From Henricia sp. BOLD:AAB3569 (lineage: Eukaryota; Echinodermata; Asteroidea; Spinulosida; Echinasteridae): 64,000 nucleotides of DNA. The notes under the pieces are model-generated. The model made no database searches. It was not told the origin of the DNA and saw nothing but the letters and a program-made list of their open reading frames with translations. The first letter of the stretch is position 1. The number at the start of each line of letters is the position of its first letter. The stretch lies in contig JBBELK010000064.1 of the NCBI GenBank assembly GCA_037783545.1, positions 1,550,001-1,614,000 on the forward strand. Reading direction: 5' to 3'. Position numbers and translations under genes: made by a program. Of this stretch, positions 48,849-60,359 are shown piece after piece.

Positions 48849-48879
48849 ACACGTTAAAATGGTATAATTTTAACGTGTT
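48849..48879 (-). other. Conserved 3'-flank hairpin of right-array genes
   Basis: ACACGTTAAAAT and its inverted partner ATTTTAACGTGT are separated by about 5 bases, roughly 115-145 nt after the stop of R3. The same hairpin follows R5 (about 41935-41968), R4 (44859-44890) and R2 (51859-51890). It is destroyed by a deletion after R1 (about 54740). Left units U4 and U8 keep one arm only. It would lie in the 3' UTR if the distal AATAAA is used. Function unknown. Confidence 0.55.
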
Positions 48880-48993
48880 AAATTTTAACTTTACACATCG
48901 CAAATTTGTCAAACAGAAGGTATAAAATTTAAATAATGTATAACATAATATTATGGAAAGCCATTTTGGGTATCAAAACTATGTTAAAAATGT

Positions 48994-50582
48994 TCATGTG
49001 CAAGCAATCATCAAGAGTCCACCAGGAGCATAGCCCTCAAAGTTATCAAAGTTCGACTGGCGTGGTGTAGACCATGGAGGAAGGAAACTTCCTCCATGTG
49101 TAGACTGAGCTAGGGGCGTAGATTGCGCCAAAGGAACCGAGGGGACACCGGGTAGAGAGCACTGACGGAGTCCGGGGACGGAACCGAGGAAGGCTCCATA
49201 GCGACCGGGGATAGTTGCCACCGTGTAGCCCGGGGGAGGGCTGCTGTCGGGCCCAGTGTGGATTGGTTCGATGTACAGTGGTGGGTAGAACCCGCAGGAA
49301 GAAGGTACCGATGTATAGATGAACTGGGGATGAGAGGAAAGGCACGGTGGAAGCGGTGATGCCAAGACCTCGGCAGGCAGTGGCACGGCTCTGGTGAGTG
49401 AGTCTACCGGGGAGACGCCCTTCTGCTCGGTTGGCCTGGAAGACTGATTGCTGCTCCGAAGCCTCTTGCCACGTCCTCTGCCACGGTGTCTGGCACGGCG
49501 GTTGTTGAACCAAACCTGTTGATGCAAAAACAAAAAGTAGAAAGAAAATTAATTACATATTAGACATTAGACATTCTTCATACAGTTTACTCATGATTGA
49601 TTACCTTTCAACATGTTTCCAAGACAACATGTCTAAAAAGTGTAATAGCGATAATTTAATGCTTATATGGAAGGTGTGAATGATAACGGTGATACGTTCT
49701 GTTTCCCGATAATAGACTGATGTAACCGATCTGACGCATGCCAAATAAATGCGTTTTTTTCACATGTGTGTTTCTTTTGTTCTTGTGGAGATTCTTTAAA
49801 AATAGCAATTCTTTAACAAAATGGGGGGCGTCGGTATAGCACCTTCTAATTTCATAAGAATTCTGTAGGCCATTCTGGTTAGAGAAAGGGGACTGGTGTG
49901 GAATTTTACCAACCTGAACTCTTTTCTCCGTGGTGCCTATAGCATAAGCAAGCATCTCTTTGCTGTTGATGTCCGGGTACTGGTTGCTAGCAAATGCCTC
50001 CTCCAGCCGCTGTCTCTGCTCGTCGCTGAAGACGGTGCGACGACGGCGTTTGCTCGGAGGGCCCTGGACGCTCGAGTCAACGGGGGGCGTGCTACTGTTG
50101 ACAGTCAATCTTGGGGACTCTGCGTGGGAAAAGAAAGAGGCACGTTGACCTTGGTTAGCAGGACTTATTTCAAAGACGCAGATAACATGTTTTGTGGAGT
50201 TGTTGCCGCAGTCTTTCAGAACAAGGAACCTAAACAAAAAAAACCTTTTCTTTGCTTTTTAAACTATGCTTCTTTCGCGTATCTTGCCAGGGTTTTATTA
50301 AGGAAGAATTATTTATAGGCACATACATGTACTGGGTAGGCTACACCGAGTTATGATTGCGTATAGATGAACTGTTTCAAAATGTGTGCTGGGGATATAA
50401 CATAAATTCCTAGCTAAATGAGGTAAGTATTTAAATACAGTTGATAGTTTGACAATCGATTTTTTTATTGATGCCAACATACCTTGCTTGATGCCCAGGA
50501 TGTATTCGATCAGGTGGGTGGGTAGCCGCAAGGCATTGCTACCTTCGGTGGTTGAGATGCTTTGTACGGTGCTAGCAGGCAT
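48994..50582 (-). CDS. Homeobox gene R3, Asn50
   Basis: Minus-strand exons 50582-50483, 50119-49914 and 49515-48994, giving 275 residues. Homeodomain: Pro26, Asn50, Ala54 (WFNNRRARHRG) and Tyr at position 36 where other copies have Asp (LAYAIG). Splice sites are normal. The upstream ATG (50704) frame is broken by a missing C (CTGCGGCAGG for CTGCCGGCAGG, near 50690), upstream of the internal Met. The tail ends GGLLMIACT. AATAAA candidate at 48430-48425. Confidence 0.78.
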
Positions 50583-50704
50583 GGCGAAGTTCCAAGATAA
50601 CACAGTGTCAAAATGTTTGAGAGAAAGCAGAAAGTTTGGCTGTAACTTTTGCAAGTTGGCAGGCAAATGATGATTTTCTGCGGCAGGGATAACTTCTTAT
50701 ACAT

Positions 50705-50895
50705 CTTCTCCAATCGGCGGCCGCGTTTGATCCATTCACGGCCCGGCGACTACACACGTCTACCGCGCGCTTTGATTGGTCAACCCACGTGTTTGATCTT
50801 GCTGTAGACAAAAATGGCATCCCGGCTGATCAAACGCGCCAACGCGCATTGATGCCGAAACGCCTACTGTATTGTTGTTACGATTACTGAAACAA
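50705..50895 (-). promoter_or_regulatory. Conserved upstream block of R3
   Basis: Same layout as R5: GTTTGATC near the first exon, inverted CCAAT, CACGTG followed by TTTGATC, and a distal GATCAAACGCG. Inferred from conservation. Confidence 0.45.
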
Positions 50896-52004
50896 ATAAA
50901 CCGACTTGTACTTGGAAAGCCATGTAGATTGAATAGAAAGAAATGCTGCCCCTACTTTTTCGTTAATAGAATCATTATGGAGAGATGAAAACTAAGGACG
51001 GAAACTGCAGCAATTTTCCACAATTCCAGTTTGAAGTTTTATGTTTTTTCTTTGCTTTTCTGCTGTGTGTTCCAAAAGTGACATGCCCCAAACAGCGCCC
51101 TCTTTCTGGGAGTTTCTGTAAAGAAATTTTCAAAGTAAAAAAATGCCACCTTTTACTCCATATGGCATTAAAATAAACAGTATAGTATTGACTTGCTAAA
51201 CAAGTTATCCTTCATATGCAGCAAAAACTGTGCATAAGTTATTTAGCATTTCAGGGGCCCGTTAACTGGAAACACCATAGCTTATACTATCGTCCCGATT
51301 TTTTTTTCTGTGCCGAAAAAGTAATAATTGCCGAATGTTGGAATTTCCTTTCAATTCTTTGTACAAAGAACTGAATATTAAGTTAAAGGGGAATTAAAAT
51401 ACAAATTGCGATTGGTTAAGGAGCTAGCACGTGAATTTATTGCACAATAAATTGTGATTTACATGTACAGTACAATAAAGAAAATCAGTTGTGATGATTT
51501 GAATACATGTATTAACTTTCAGTTGAACAAAGTTAAACTGCAACTTGTTTAGAAAAAAATTAGCACAAACATTTATTGCGCAGTTAATGCTTTGGGAATT
51601 ACATAATTTATGAAACGACAATTTTTTTGTGAAACGACAAGTTTGAATTGGTCATACAGGTGTCTACACATTTTGTCAAACAACATAACATCCTGTCAAC
51701 TTTGTTTACACATTTTAAAAAAACGGGGTATACATTTTTCAATAAACTGGCACAGGACTTCATTGTAGAAAAATGAGTTGCTACCTATAATATACGTTGT
51801 ACATGAACAGAAACATTTTTGAACTGGTAGTTTGGTCGTTTTATAACATAGCCCGTTTGACACGTTAAAATGGTATAATTTTAACGTGTTAAATTTTAAC
51901 TTTACACATCGCAAATTTGTAAAACAGAAGGTATAAAATTTAAATAATGTATAACATAATATTATGGAAAGCCATTTTGAGTATCAAAACTATGTTTAAA
52001 ATGT

Positions 52005-53519
52005 TCATGTGCGAGCAATCATCAAGAGTCCACCAGGAGCATAGCCCTCAAAGTTATCAAAGTTCGACTGGCGTGGTGTAGACCATGGAGGAAGGAAACT
52101 TCCTCCATGTGTAGACTGAGCTAGGGGCGTAGATTGCGCCAAAGGAACCGAGGGGACACCGGGTAGAGAGCACTGAGGGAGTCCGGGGACGGAACCGAGG
52201 AAGGCTCCATAGCGACCGGGGATAGTTGCCACCGTGTAGCCCGGGGGAGGGCTGCTGCCGGGCCCAGGGTGGATTGGTTCAATGTACAGTGGTGGGTAGA
52301 ACCCGCAGGAAGAAGATACCGATGTATGGATGAACTGGGGATGAGAGGAAAGGCACGGTGGAAGCGGTGATGCCAAGACCTCGGCAGGCAGTGGCACGGC
52401 TCTGGTAAGTGAGTCTACCGGGGAGACGCTCTTCTGCTCGGTTGGCCTGGAAGACTGATTGCTGCTCCGAAGCCTCTTGCCACGTCCTCTGCCACGGTGT
52501 CTGACACGGCGGTTGTGGAACCAAACCTGTTGATGCAAAAACAAAAAGTAGAAAGAAAATTAATTACATATTAGACATTCTTCATACAGTTTACTCATGA
52601 TTACCTTTCAACATGTTTCCAAGACAACATGTCTAAAAAGTGTAATAGCGATAATTTAATGCTTATATGGAAGGTGTGAATGTAACCGAACTGACGCATG
52701 CCTAATAAATGTGTTTCTTTTGTTCTTGTGGAGATTCTTTAAAAAATAGCAATTCTTTAACAAAATGTGGAGCTTCGGTATAGCACCTTCTAATTTCATA
52801 AGAATTCTGTAGGCCATTCTGGTTAGAGAAAGGGGACTGGTGTGGAATTTTACCAACCTGAACTCTTTTCTCCGTGGTGCCTATGGCATCAGCAAGCATC
52901 TCTTTGCTGTTGATGTCCAGGTACTGGTTGCTAGCAAATGCCTCTTCCAGCCGCTGTCTCTGCTCTTCGCTGAAGACGGTGCGACGACGGAGTTTGCTCG
53001 GCGGGCCCTGGACGCTCGAGTCAATGGGGGGCGTGCTGCTGTTGACGGTCAATCTTGGAGACTCTGCGTGGGAAAAGAAAGAGGCATGTTGACCTTGGTT
53101 AGCAGGACTTATTTTAAAGACACAGATATAACATTTTTTTGTCGAGTTGTTGCCGCAGTCTTTTATATATTAACAAGGAATCTAAAAAAGCAACCTTTTT
53201 ATTTGCTTTTTAAACTATGCTTCTTTCCGTATCTTGCCAGGGTTTTATTAAGGAAGAATTTAGGCACATACATGTACTGGGTACACCGAGTTATGATTGC
53301 GTAGATATAGCTGAACTGTTTCAAAATTTGTGCTGGGGATATAACATAAATTCCTAGCTAAATGAAGTAAGTATTTAAATACAGTTGATAGTTTGACAAT
53401 CGATTTTATATTGACATACCTTGCTTGATGCCCAGGATGTATTCGATCAGGTGGGTGGGTAGCCGCAAGGCATTGCTACCTTCGGTGGTTGAGATGCTTT
53501 GTACGGTGCTAGCAGGCAT
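52005..53519 (-). CDS. Homeobox gene R2, His50/Val54
   Basis: Minus-strand exons 53519-53420, 53063-52858 and 52526-52005, giving 275 residues. The homeodomain matches R5 in Leu26, His50 and Val54, but the N-terminal arm has Leu at position 2 (SKLRRRT for SKRRRRT), losing one basic minor-groove residue. The tail ends GGLLMIART and has SVSSSCGF for SVPSSCGF. The upstream ATG (53644) is out of frame because the leader GA repeat is 2 bp longer. The R2 and R5 genes and spacers are very alike, suggesting recent duplication or conversion across R3/R4. AATAAA candidate at 51441-51436. Confidence 0.78.
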
Positions 53520-53644
53520 GGCGAAGTTCCAAGATAACATAGTGTCAAAATGTTTGAGAGAGAGAGCAGAAAGTTTGGCTGTAACTTTTGCAAGTTGGCA
53601 GGCAAATGATGATTTTCTGCCGGCAGGGGTAACTTCTTATACAT

Positions 53645-53835
53645 CTTCTCCAATCGGCGGCCGCGTTTGATCCATTCACGGCCCGGCGACTACACACGTC
53701 TACCGCGCGCTTTGATTGATCAACTCACGTGTTTGATCTTGCTGTAGACAAAAATGGCATCCCGGCTGATCAAACGCGCCAACGCGCATTGATGCCGAAA
53801 CGCCTACTGTATTGTTGTTACGATTACTGAAACAA
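53645..53835 (-). promoter_or_regulatory. Conserved upstream block of R2
   Basis: GTTTGATC near the first exon, GATTGATCAACTCACGTG in the middle and a distal GATCAAACGCG; nearly the same as R5. Confidence 0.45.
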
Positions 53836-54812
53836 ATAAACCGACTTGTACTTGGAAAGCCATGTAGATTGAATAGAAAGAAATGCTGCCCCTACTTTTT
53901 CGTTAATAGAATCATTATGGAGAGATGAAAACTAAGGACGGAAACTGCAGCAATTTTCCACAATTCCAGTTTGAAGTTTTATGTTTTTTCTTTGCTTTTC
54001 TGGTGTGTGTTCCAAAAGTGACATGCCCCAAACAGCGCCCTCTTTCTGGGAGTTTCTGTAAAGAAATTTTCAAAGTAAAAAAATGCCACCTTTTACTCAT
54101 TATGGCATTAAAATAAACAGTAGTATTGACTTGCTAAACACGTTATCCTTCATATGCAGCAAAAACTGTGCATAAGTTATTTAGCATTTCAGGGGCCCGT
54201 TAACTGGAAACACCATAGCTTATACTGTCGTCCCGATGACCTAATTTTTTTTTCTGTGCGGAAAAAGTAATAATTGCTGAATGTTGGATTTTCCTTTCAA
54301 TTCTTTGTACAAAGAAATTGAATATTAAGTAAAAGGGGAATTAAAATACAAATTGCGATTGGTTAAGGAGCTAGCACGTGAATTTATTGCACAATAAAAT
54401 GTGATTTACATGTACAGTACAATTAAGAAAATCAGTTGTGATGATTTGAATACATGTATTAACTTTCAGTTGAACAGAGTGAAATTGCAACTTGTTTAGA
54501 AAAAATTAGCACAAACATTTATTGCGCAGTTAATGTATTGGGAATTACATACTTTATGAAACGACAATTTGTTTGTGAAACGACAAGTTTGAATTGGTCA
54601 TACAGGTGTCTACACATTTTGTCAAACAACATAACGTATAACCTAATATAACGTATAACCTATAATATACGTTGTACATGAACAGAAAAAAATTTGAACT
54701 TGTAGTTTGGTCGTTTTATAACATAGCCCGTTTGACACGTATAAAATTTAAATAATGTATAACATAATATTATGGAAAGCCATTTTGGGTATTAAAACTA
54801 TGTTACAAATGT

Positions 54813-56394
54813 TCATGTGCGAGCAATCATCAAGAGTCCACCAGGAGCATAGCCCTCAAAGTTATCAAAGTTCGACTGGCGTGGTGTAGACCATGGAGGA
54901 AGGAAACTTCCTCCATGTGTAGACTGAGCTAGGGGCGTAGATTGCGCCAAAGGAACCGAGGGGATACCGGGTAGAGAGCACTGAGGGAGTCCGGGGACGG
55001 AACCGAGGAAGGCTCCATAGCGACCGGGGATAGTTGCCACCGTGTAGCCCGGGGGAGGGCTGCTGCCGGGCCCAGGGTGGATTGGTTCGATGTACAGTGG
55101 TGGGTAGAACCCGCAGGAAGAAGGTACCGATGTATGGATAAACTGGGGATGAGAGGAAAGGCACGGTGGAAGCGGTGATGCCAAGTCCTCGGCAGGCAGT
55201 GGCACGGCTCTGGGGAGTGAGTCTCCCGCGGAGACGCTCTTCTGCTCGGTCGGCCTGGAAGACTGATTGCTGCTCCGAAGCCTCTTGCCACGTCCTCTGC
55301 CACGGTGTCTGGCACGGCGGTTGTGGAACCAAACCTGTTGATGCAAAAACAAAAAGTAGAAAGAAAATTAATTACATATTAGACATTAGACATTCTTCAT
55401 ACAGTTTACTCATGATTACCTTTCAACATGTTTCCAAGACAACATGTCTAAAAAGTGTAATAGCGATAATTTAATGCTTATATGGAAGGTGTGAATGATA
55501 ACGGTGATACGTTCTGCTTTCCCGATAATAGACTGATGTAACCGAACTGACGCATGCCAAATAAATGCGGTTTTTTTTCACAAGTGTGTTTCCTTTGTTC
55601 TTGTGGAAATTCTTTAAAAATAGCAATTCTTTAACAAAATGGGGAGCTTCGGTATAGCACCTTCTAATTTCATAAGAATTGTGTAGGCCATTCTGGTTAG
55701 AGAAAGGGGACTGGTGTGGAATTTTACCAACCTGAACTGTTTTCTCCGTGGTGCCTATGGCATCAGCAACCATCTCTTTGCTGTTGATGTCTAGGTACTG
55801 GTTGCTAGCAAATGCCTCCTCCAGCCGCTGTCTTTGCTCGTCGCTGAAGACGGTGCGACGAGGGCGTTTGCTCGGCGGGCCCTGGACGCTCGAGTCAACG
55901 GGGGGCGTGCTGCCGTTGACGGTCAATTTTGGAGACTCTGCGTGGGAAAAGAAAGAGGCATGTTGACCTTGGTTAGCAGGACTTATTTTAAAGACACAGT
56001 TATAACATGTTTTGTCGAGTTGTTGCCGCAGTCTTTCATATAACAAGGAACCTAAAAAAAAGCAACCTTTTTCTTTGCTTTTTAAACTATGCTTCTTTCG
56101 CGTATCTTGCCAGGGTTTTATTAAGGAATAATTTAGGCACATACATGTACTGGGTACACCGCGAGTTATGATTGCGTAGATGAACTGTTTCAACATTTGT
56201 GATGGGGATATAACATAAATTCCCAGCTAAATGAAGTAAGTATTTAAATACAGTTGATAGTTTGACAATCGATTTTATATTGATGCCAACATACCTTGCT
56301 TGATGCCCAGGATGTATTCGATCAGGTGGGTGGGTAGCCGCAAGGCATTGCTACCTTCGGTGGTTGAGATGCTTTGTACGGTGCTAGCAGGCAT
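54813..56394 (-). CDS. Homeobox gene R1, His50/Ala54
   Basis: Minus-strand exons 56394-56295, 55937-55732 and 55334-54813, giving 275 residues. Homeodomain: Pro at position 3 (KRPRRT), Leu26, Val for Leu at 34 region (EMVADAIG), Thr44 (TEKTVQ), His50 and Ala54 (WFHNRRARHRG). The tail ends GGLLMIART. The upstream ATG (56521) is out of frame because the leader GA repeat is 4 bp longer than in R4. It is the outermost right unit and the only right unit whose upstream region matches the left array (G-rich tract at 56718-56738 and beyond). The 3'-flank hairpin is deleted. AATAAA candidate at 54388-54383. Confidence 0.78.
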
Positions 56395-56521
56395 GGCGAA
56401 GTTCCAAGATAACACAGTGTCAAAATGTTCAAGAGAGAGAGAGCAGAAAGTTCGGCTGTAACTTTTGCAAGTTGGCAGGCAAATGATGATTTTCTGCCGG
56501 CGGGGGTAACTTCTTATACAT

Positions 56522-56800
56522 CTTCTCCAATCGGCGGCCGCGTTTGATCCATTCACGGCCCGGCGACTACACACGTCTATCGCGCGCATTGATTGGCCAA
56601 CTCGCATGATTGACAGACAAACTGGGCATCCCGGCTGATCAAACGCGCCAATGCGCATTGATGCCGAAATGCTACTGTAAAGCCGCGCTGCATTGTTGTA
56701 TTGCACCTATCAATTGTTTCCCCCACCCCTCCACCCCCGATGACCTGAATTTGTTTGTGCCGAAAAAGCAATAATTGCCGAATTTTGTAATTTCCTTTCA
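56522..56800 (-). promoter_or_regulatory. Upstream block of R1, left-array type
   Basis: It reads, reversed, like the left-array block: GATCAAACGCGGCC, a CCAAT core, GATCAGCCGGGATGCC, TTGATAGGTGCAAT and the GGGGGTGGAGGGGTGGGGG tract, then the left spacer sequence (AATTCGGCAATTATTGC). Other right units lack the G-rich tract. Confidence 0.55.
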
Positions 56801-56825
56801 ATTATTTGTAAAAAAAATTTGTAAA

Positions 56826-57875
56826 AAAAACGTCTACCGCGCGCTATGATTGGTCAACTCGCGTCGTGTTTGATCTTGCGGCAGACAAAATGGCATCCCG
56901 GCTAATCAAACGCGCCAATAATGATGCCCAAACGCCCACATATATACAGCCGCTGCATTGTGGTTATAATCACACAAATAAACCGGCTTGTACCTATAGA
57001 TTGAATAGTCTTCTTAGATCGAATAGAAAGAAGTGCTGTCAATAGAATCATCATTACGGAGAGATGAAAACATTTTGGGGTGAATGTACATGTCAATCAT
57101 TCCGTTCTTTGGCACATCCCGCGCCTAACGCCGGATGTTTTCAGAGGAAAACGCAAACCATCGGCGTACAGTATACGGGTATTATACTATGATACAGCTA
57201 TCGAAAAAAAAAAAACTCACATCTGAGGCGTTGACAACATACGTTTAGAAGAAAAGGAAATATTGTGATACCATGCCTGTAGATAGCAAAGGCATGGAGC
57301 TGCGTATTTTGTGGCACGAAATTGGCGCGCGCGCATTGCTGACGAGCCTCTGCCTTTAAAGGTTTCAATGTGAGTAAAAATTATGATACAGCTATAATGG
57401 CACGATGTAACATTCTTTGAGAGAAAAATACAATCTGATTTTCAATTCTGCAGGTGTGTAAGCATTTCGCTCAGTCGTGTTATTGCTTATACTGTCAAGT
57501 AGTTAACTTACTCCCAAATTGTTACCTTAATATTTGTTAATTTCTTGTTTTCTTGTCATGAATAGTATTTTGAGGGAATATTTTACGCGTGCTTCAAACG
57601 GCAACGCCCCGCGCGGCTACGTGTGTTCACAAAATAAAAGGGCACCGCGGCCTTTGCAAAAGATGTGTGGTAACCACAAAAACATTATCTGGTCAGCACA
57701 ATAGCCCAGTTGATTGACATCTTCTCATCTGTTTGAAAACGGCGGGCGACATAGCAAAAGGACTGTAGAGGTTATTCAAAGGCTTTCTTTTGCCCTCTGG
57801 GGTTGGAAGTGAAGAGCGAGGGAACTTGACCGAGTGCCGCATTTGAAAAAGTCAAGTTGTCTGTGGTATTTTGAT
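56826..57875 (-). repeat. Flank block, copy next to R1
   Basis: This is a truncated homeobox promoter (about 56826-56960, with a CCAAT core and GATCTTGCGGCAGAC) followed by the block also seen at 46836-47760 and 58500-59660. The palindromic TTAA element is reduced here to its right arm (about 57290-57358). No gene. Confidence 0.65.
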
Positions 57876-58600
57876 CAACTTTTGCAAGTTGGCAGGCAAA
57901 TGATGATTCTCTGCCAGCAGGGGTAACTTTAGTCTGGTTCCCGGACCAAAAAATTCGATCAATAGACTGATTTTAAGGTCGGGCAACTGCCAGTCCGCCA
58001 TATTGAAACAGGAGGAATTCCTCCTTTTCCCGAAGGTTCCCGAAGTTACCCGAATGCACGTCCGGACGTTATCGTTAATCGTCGGGTAAGATTCGTCAGT
58101 GTTTCGCCGTGTGTTTTTTTACGATGATGCAGACAAGGTTTGAATTTGATTTTTGATGCTATAAGGGGCATGTGTAATATTTTACGGTTAATATATTAAA
58201 TTGTTATTTGCCAAATATGGAATAATCCTTTTCAAATTGTTATACACTCGTGCCGCGCTTTGAAAATAAACGGTTATGCACTACTAAAAATAAATGCATG
58301 ACGTAATGCTTAGTGCTATTTTAAACACCACGGTAGCCGGTCCTCATATTCAGTCGTTGTTTGTGGAATATGTGAAGCAGGAACCAGTCTAGGGTAACTT
58401 CTTATGCATCTTCTCCAATCGGTGGTCGCGTTTGATCCATTCACGGCCCGCCGACTATACACACGTCTACCGCGCGCTTTGATTGGTCAACTCGCGTGGT
58501 GTTTGATCTTGCGGCAGACAAAATGGCATCCCGGCTGATCGATCAAACGCGCCAATGCGGATTGATGATTTCCAAACGCCCACCGTACAGCCGCTGCATT
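57876..58600 (-). pseudogene. Homeobox promoter/5' exon fragment R0
   Basis: On the minus strand, array promoter sequence (58400-58600) leads into the first part of the 5' exon, interrupted by a 463-bp element (57930-58392), and then resumes through CCTGCCAACTTGCAAAAG to about 57876. It stops before the internal Met. No exon 2 or 3 belongs to it. Confidence 0.7.
57930..58392. mobile_element. hAT-like MITE with 8-bp target duplication
   Basis: Ends TAGTCTGGTTCC and GGAACCAGTCTAG are inverted repeats, and GGTAACTT is present on both sides (57922-57929, 58393-58400). An 8-bp duplication is typical of hAT elements. The interior has no transposase frame. Confidence 0.75.
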
Positions 58601-59660
58601 GTGGTTATAATCACACAAATAAACCGGCTTGTACTAAAGCCTTATTCTAATAGATTGAATAGAAAGAAGTGCTGCCAGTACATTTTTGTCAATGGAATCA
58701 TTATTACGAAGAGATGAAAACCTTTTGTGGTGATCTTTATACATGTAACGTACGTTTTTGTCAATCATTCCGTTCTTTGGCACACCCCGCGCCTAACGCC
58801 AGATATTTTCATCGGCGTACAGTACGGGTATTATACTATGATACAGCTATCAAAAAAAAATCAAATATGAGGCGTTTACAGCATGAAGAAGAAAAAAATA
58901 AGAAGAAAAGCGGAAATAGGCCTACTTTGATCTCGTGCATGTAGATATTTGCGTGAAGCCATTAAAGGTTTCAATGTGAGTAATAATGATACAGCTATAA
59001 TGGCATGATGTAACATTCTTTGAGAGCAAAATACAATCCGATTTCAAATTCTGCAGGTGTGTAAGCATTTCGCTCAGTCGTGTTATTGCTTATATTTTCA
59101 AGTCGTTAACTTACTCCCAAATGTTTACCTTAATATTTGTAAATTTCTTGTTTTCTTGTCATGAATAGTATTTTGCGGGAATATTTGGCTTCCTCCATGG
59201 TTAGGTCTAAATCAATTTTCTAGGAAATCTGTAGCGCTCCTTTAAAGCTAGTGTATAATATCTGCAAGCATAAATAGCAAGAATATACCAAATTGTTACA
59301 AAATTACTATTTTTGTTTGACCGTGTAAAAGGTAATCTGAACTACGGCGATAAAAGTGGAATTTACGTATCATTTTTGTGTGCATTTTTATCAAAGAATC
59401 GTGGACCAAAGTCACATGTATACGCGTGCTTCAAACGGCAACGCCCCGCGCGGCCGGCTACGCGTGTGTTCACAAAAGGGTGCCCTTTGCACAATATGTC
59501 ATGTGTTAACTTCCACAAAGGGCACGATCTGGTCAGCCCGACAGCCCAGTTGATTGACATCTTCTCATCTCTTTGAAAACGGCGACATAGCAAAAGGACT
59601 GTAGAGATTATTCAAAGGGATTTCTTTAGCCCTCTGGGGTTGGAAGTGATGAGCGAGGGA
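58393..59660 (-). repeat. Flank block, outermost copy
   Basis: Third copy of the flank block, including the GGTTGGAAGTGATGAGCGAG end (compare 57800-57840) and the part found inverted at 38262-38870. Small frames inside have no recognisable domain. Confidence 0.6.
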
Positions 59661-60359
59661 ACTTGACCGAGTGCCGCATTTATAAAAAGTTAATGACCGA
59701 CTTTGAAGTTTTCTATGGCGTTAGATGAATCAATAGCCGGCGCCGGTACTCAACATGGGTGCGTTCAACTGGGAATGTTTTCAACAGTATAGAACAAATG
59801 CCTCTCAAAAGGTAGTACACATGATTGCTAAACTATTAAAAGGGGCGTTATTTCCACTCGTAATTAGAAGCCCATGTTGACAAAACTGCCCTGTAGAAAT
59901 ATAATAGCCACATAAATAAGTGCATGTGATACTTCTGAAAACTTGAAAAATCCAAGCACGGTTTTTGTGTTGAATTGAATGGTAAAAAAGTATATTGCAA
60001 AATAATTTTTTAGTTTTATAAAATCTAACACTTTTAGTAAGGTTTTTCTCGTGAACTCGTGAAAAAAAATAGTTGGGGTCACTGCAAATGATGTGTTCTA
60101 CCTTTAATGTTTCATAAATTTTGCACTTGTTGATCCATCACCTCCCATTGGTGGAGTTTGTGGGCATATATCTATTTGAAAAGCAGCACGACAACTTGAG
60201 AAAACGAGAAAACATGGCATTATTTAAAGATATAACATGAAGATAGATCAGGGGGAAAAACTGTTACATAAACGACGCTATTTCCAAGTGTATTATCGAG
60301 GGTGTGTAGGTCAGCTCAGTACTCATCTACGTTCCGAGAAAACAATGAAAAACTCATAA
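59661..60359. other. No gene seen
   Basis: AT-rich sequence with only short frames and no repeat shared with the arrays that I could detect. Confidence 0.4.

Noticed and set aside
55471..56196. 241-residue frame through intron 1 and exon 2 of R1
   Set aside because: It reads through a good acceptor (CACGCAG), and the intron part is not open in the left units. It is better explained as intron retention by chance.
6301..56800. CRISPR-like or rDNA array as an explanation of the periodic repeats
   Set aside because: The unit is 2.6-2.95 kb and contains spliced homeobox exons; it has no short spacer-repeat structure and no rRNA sequence.
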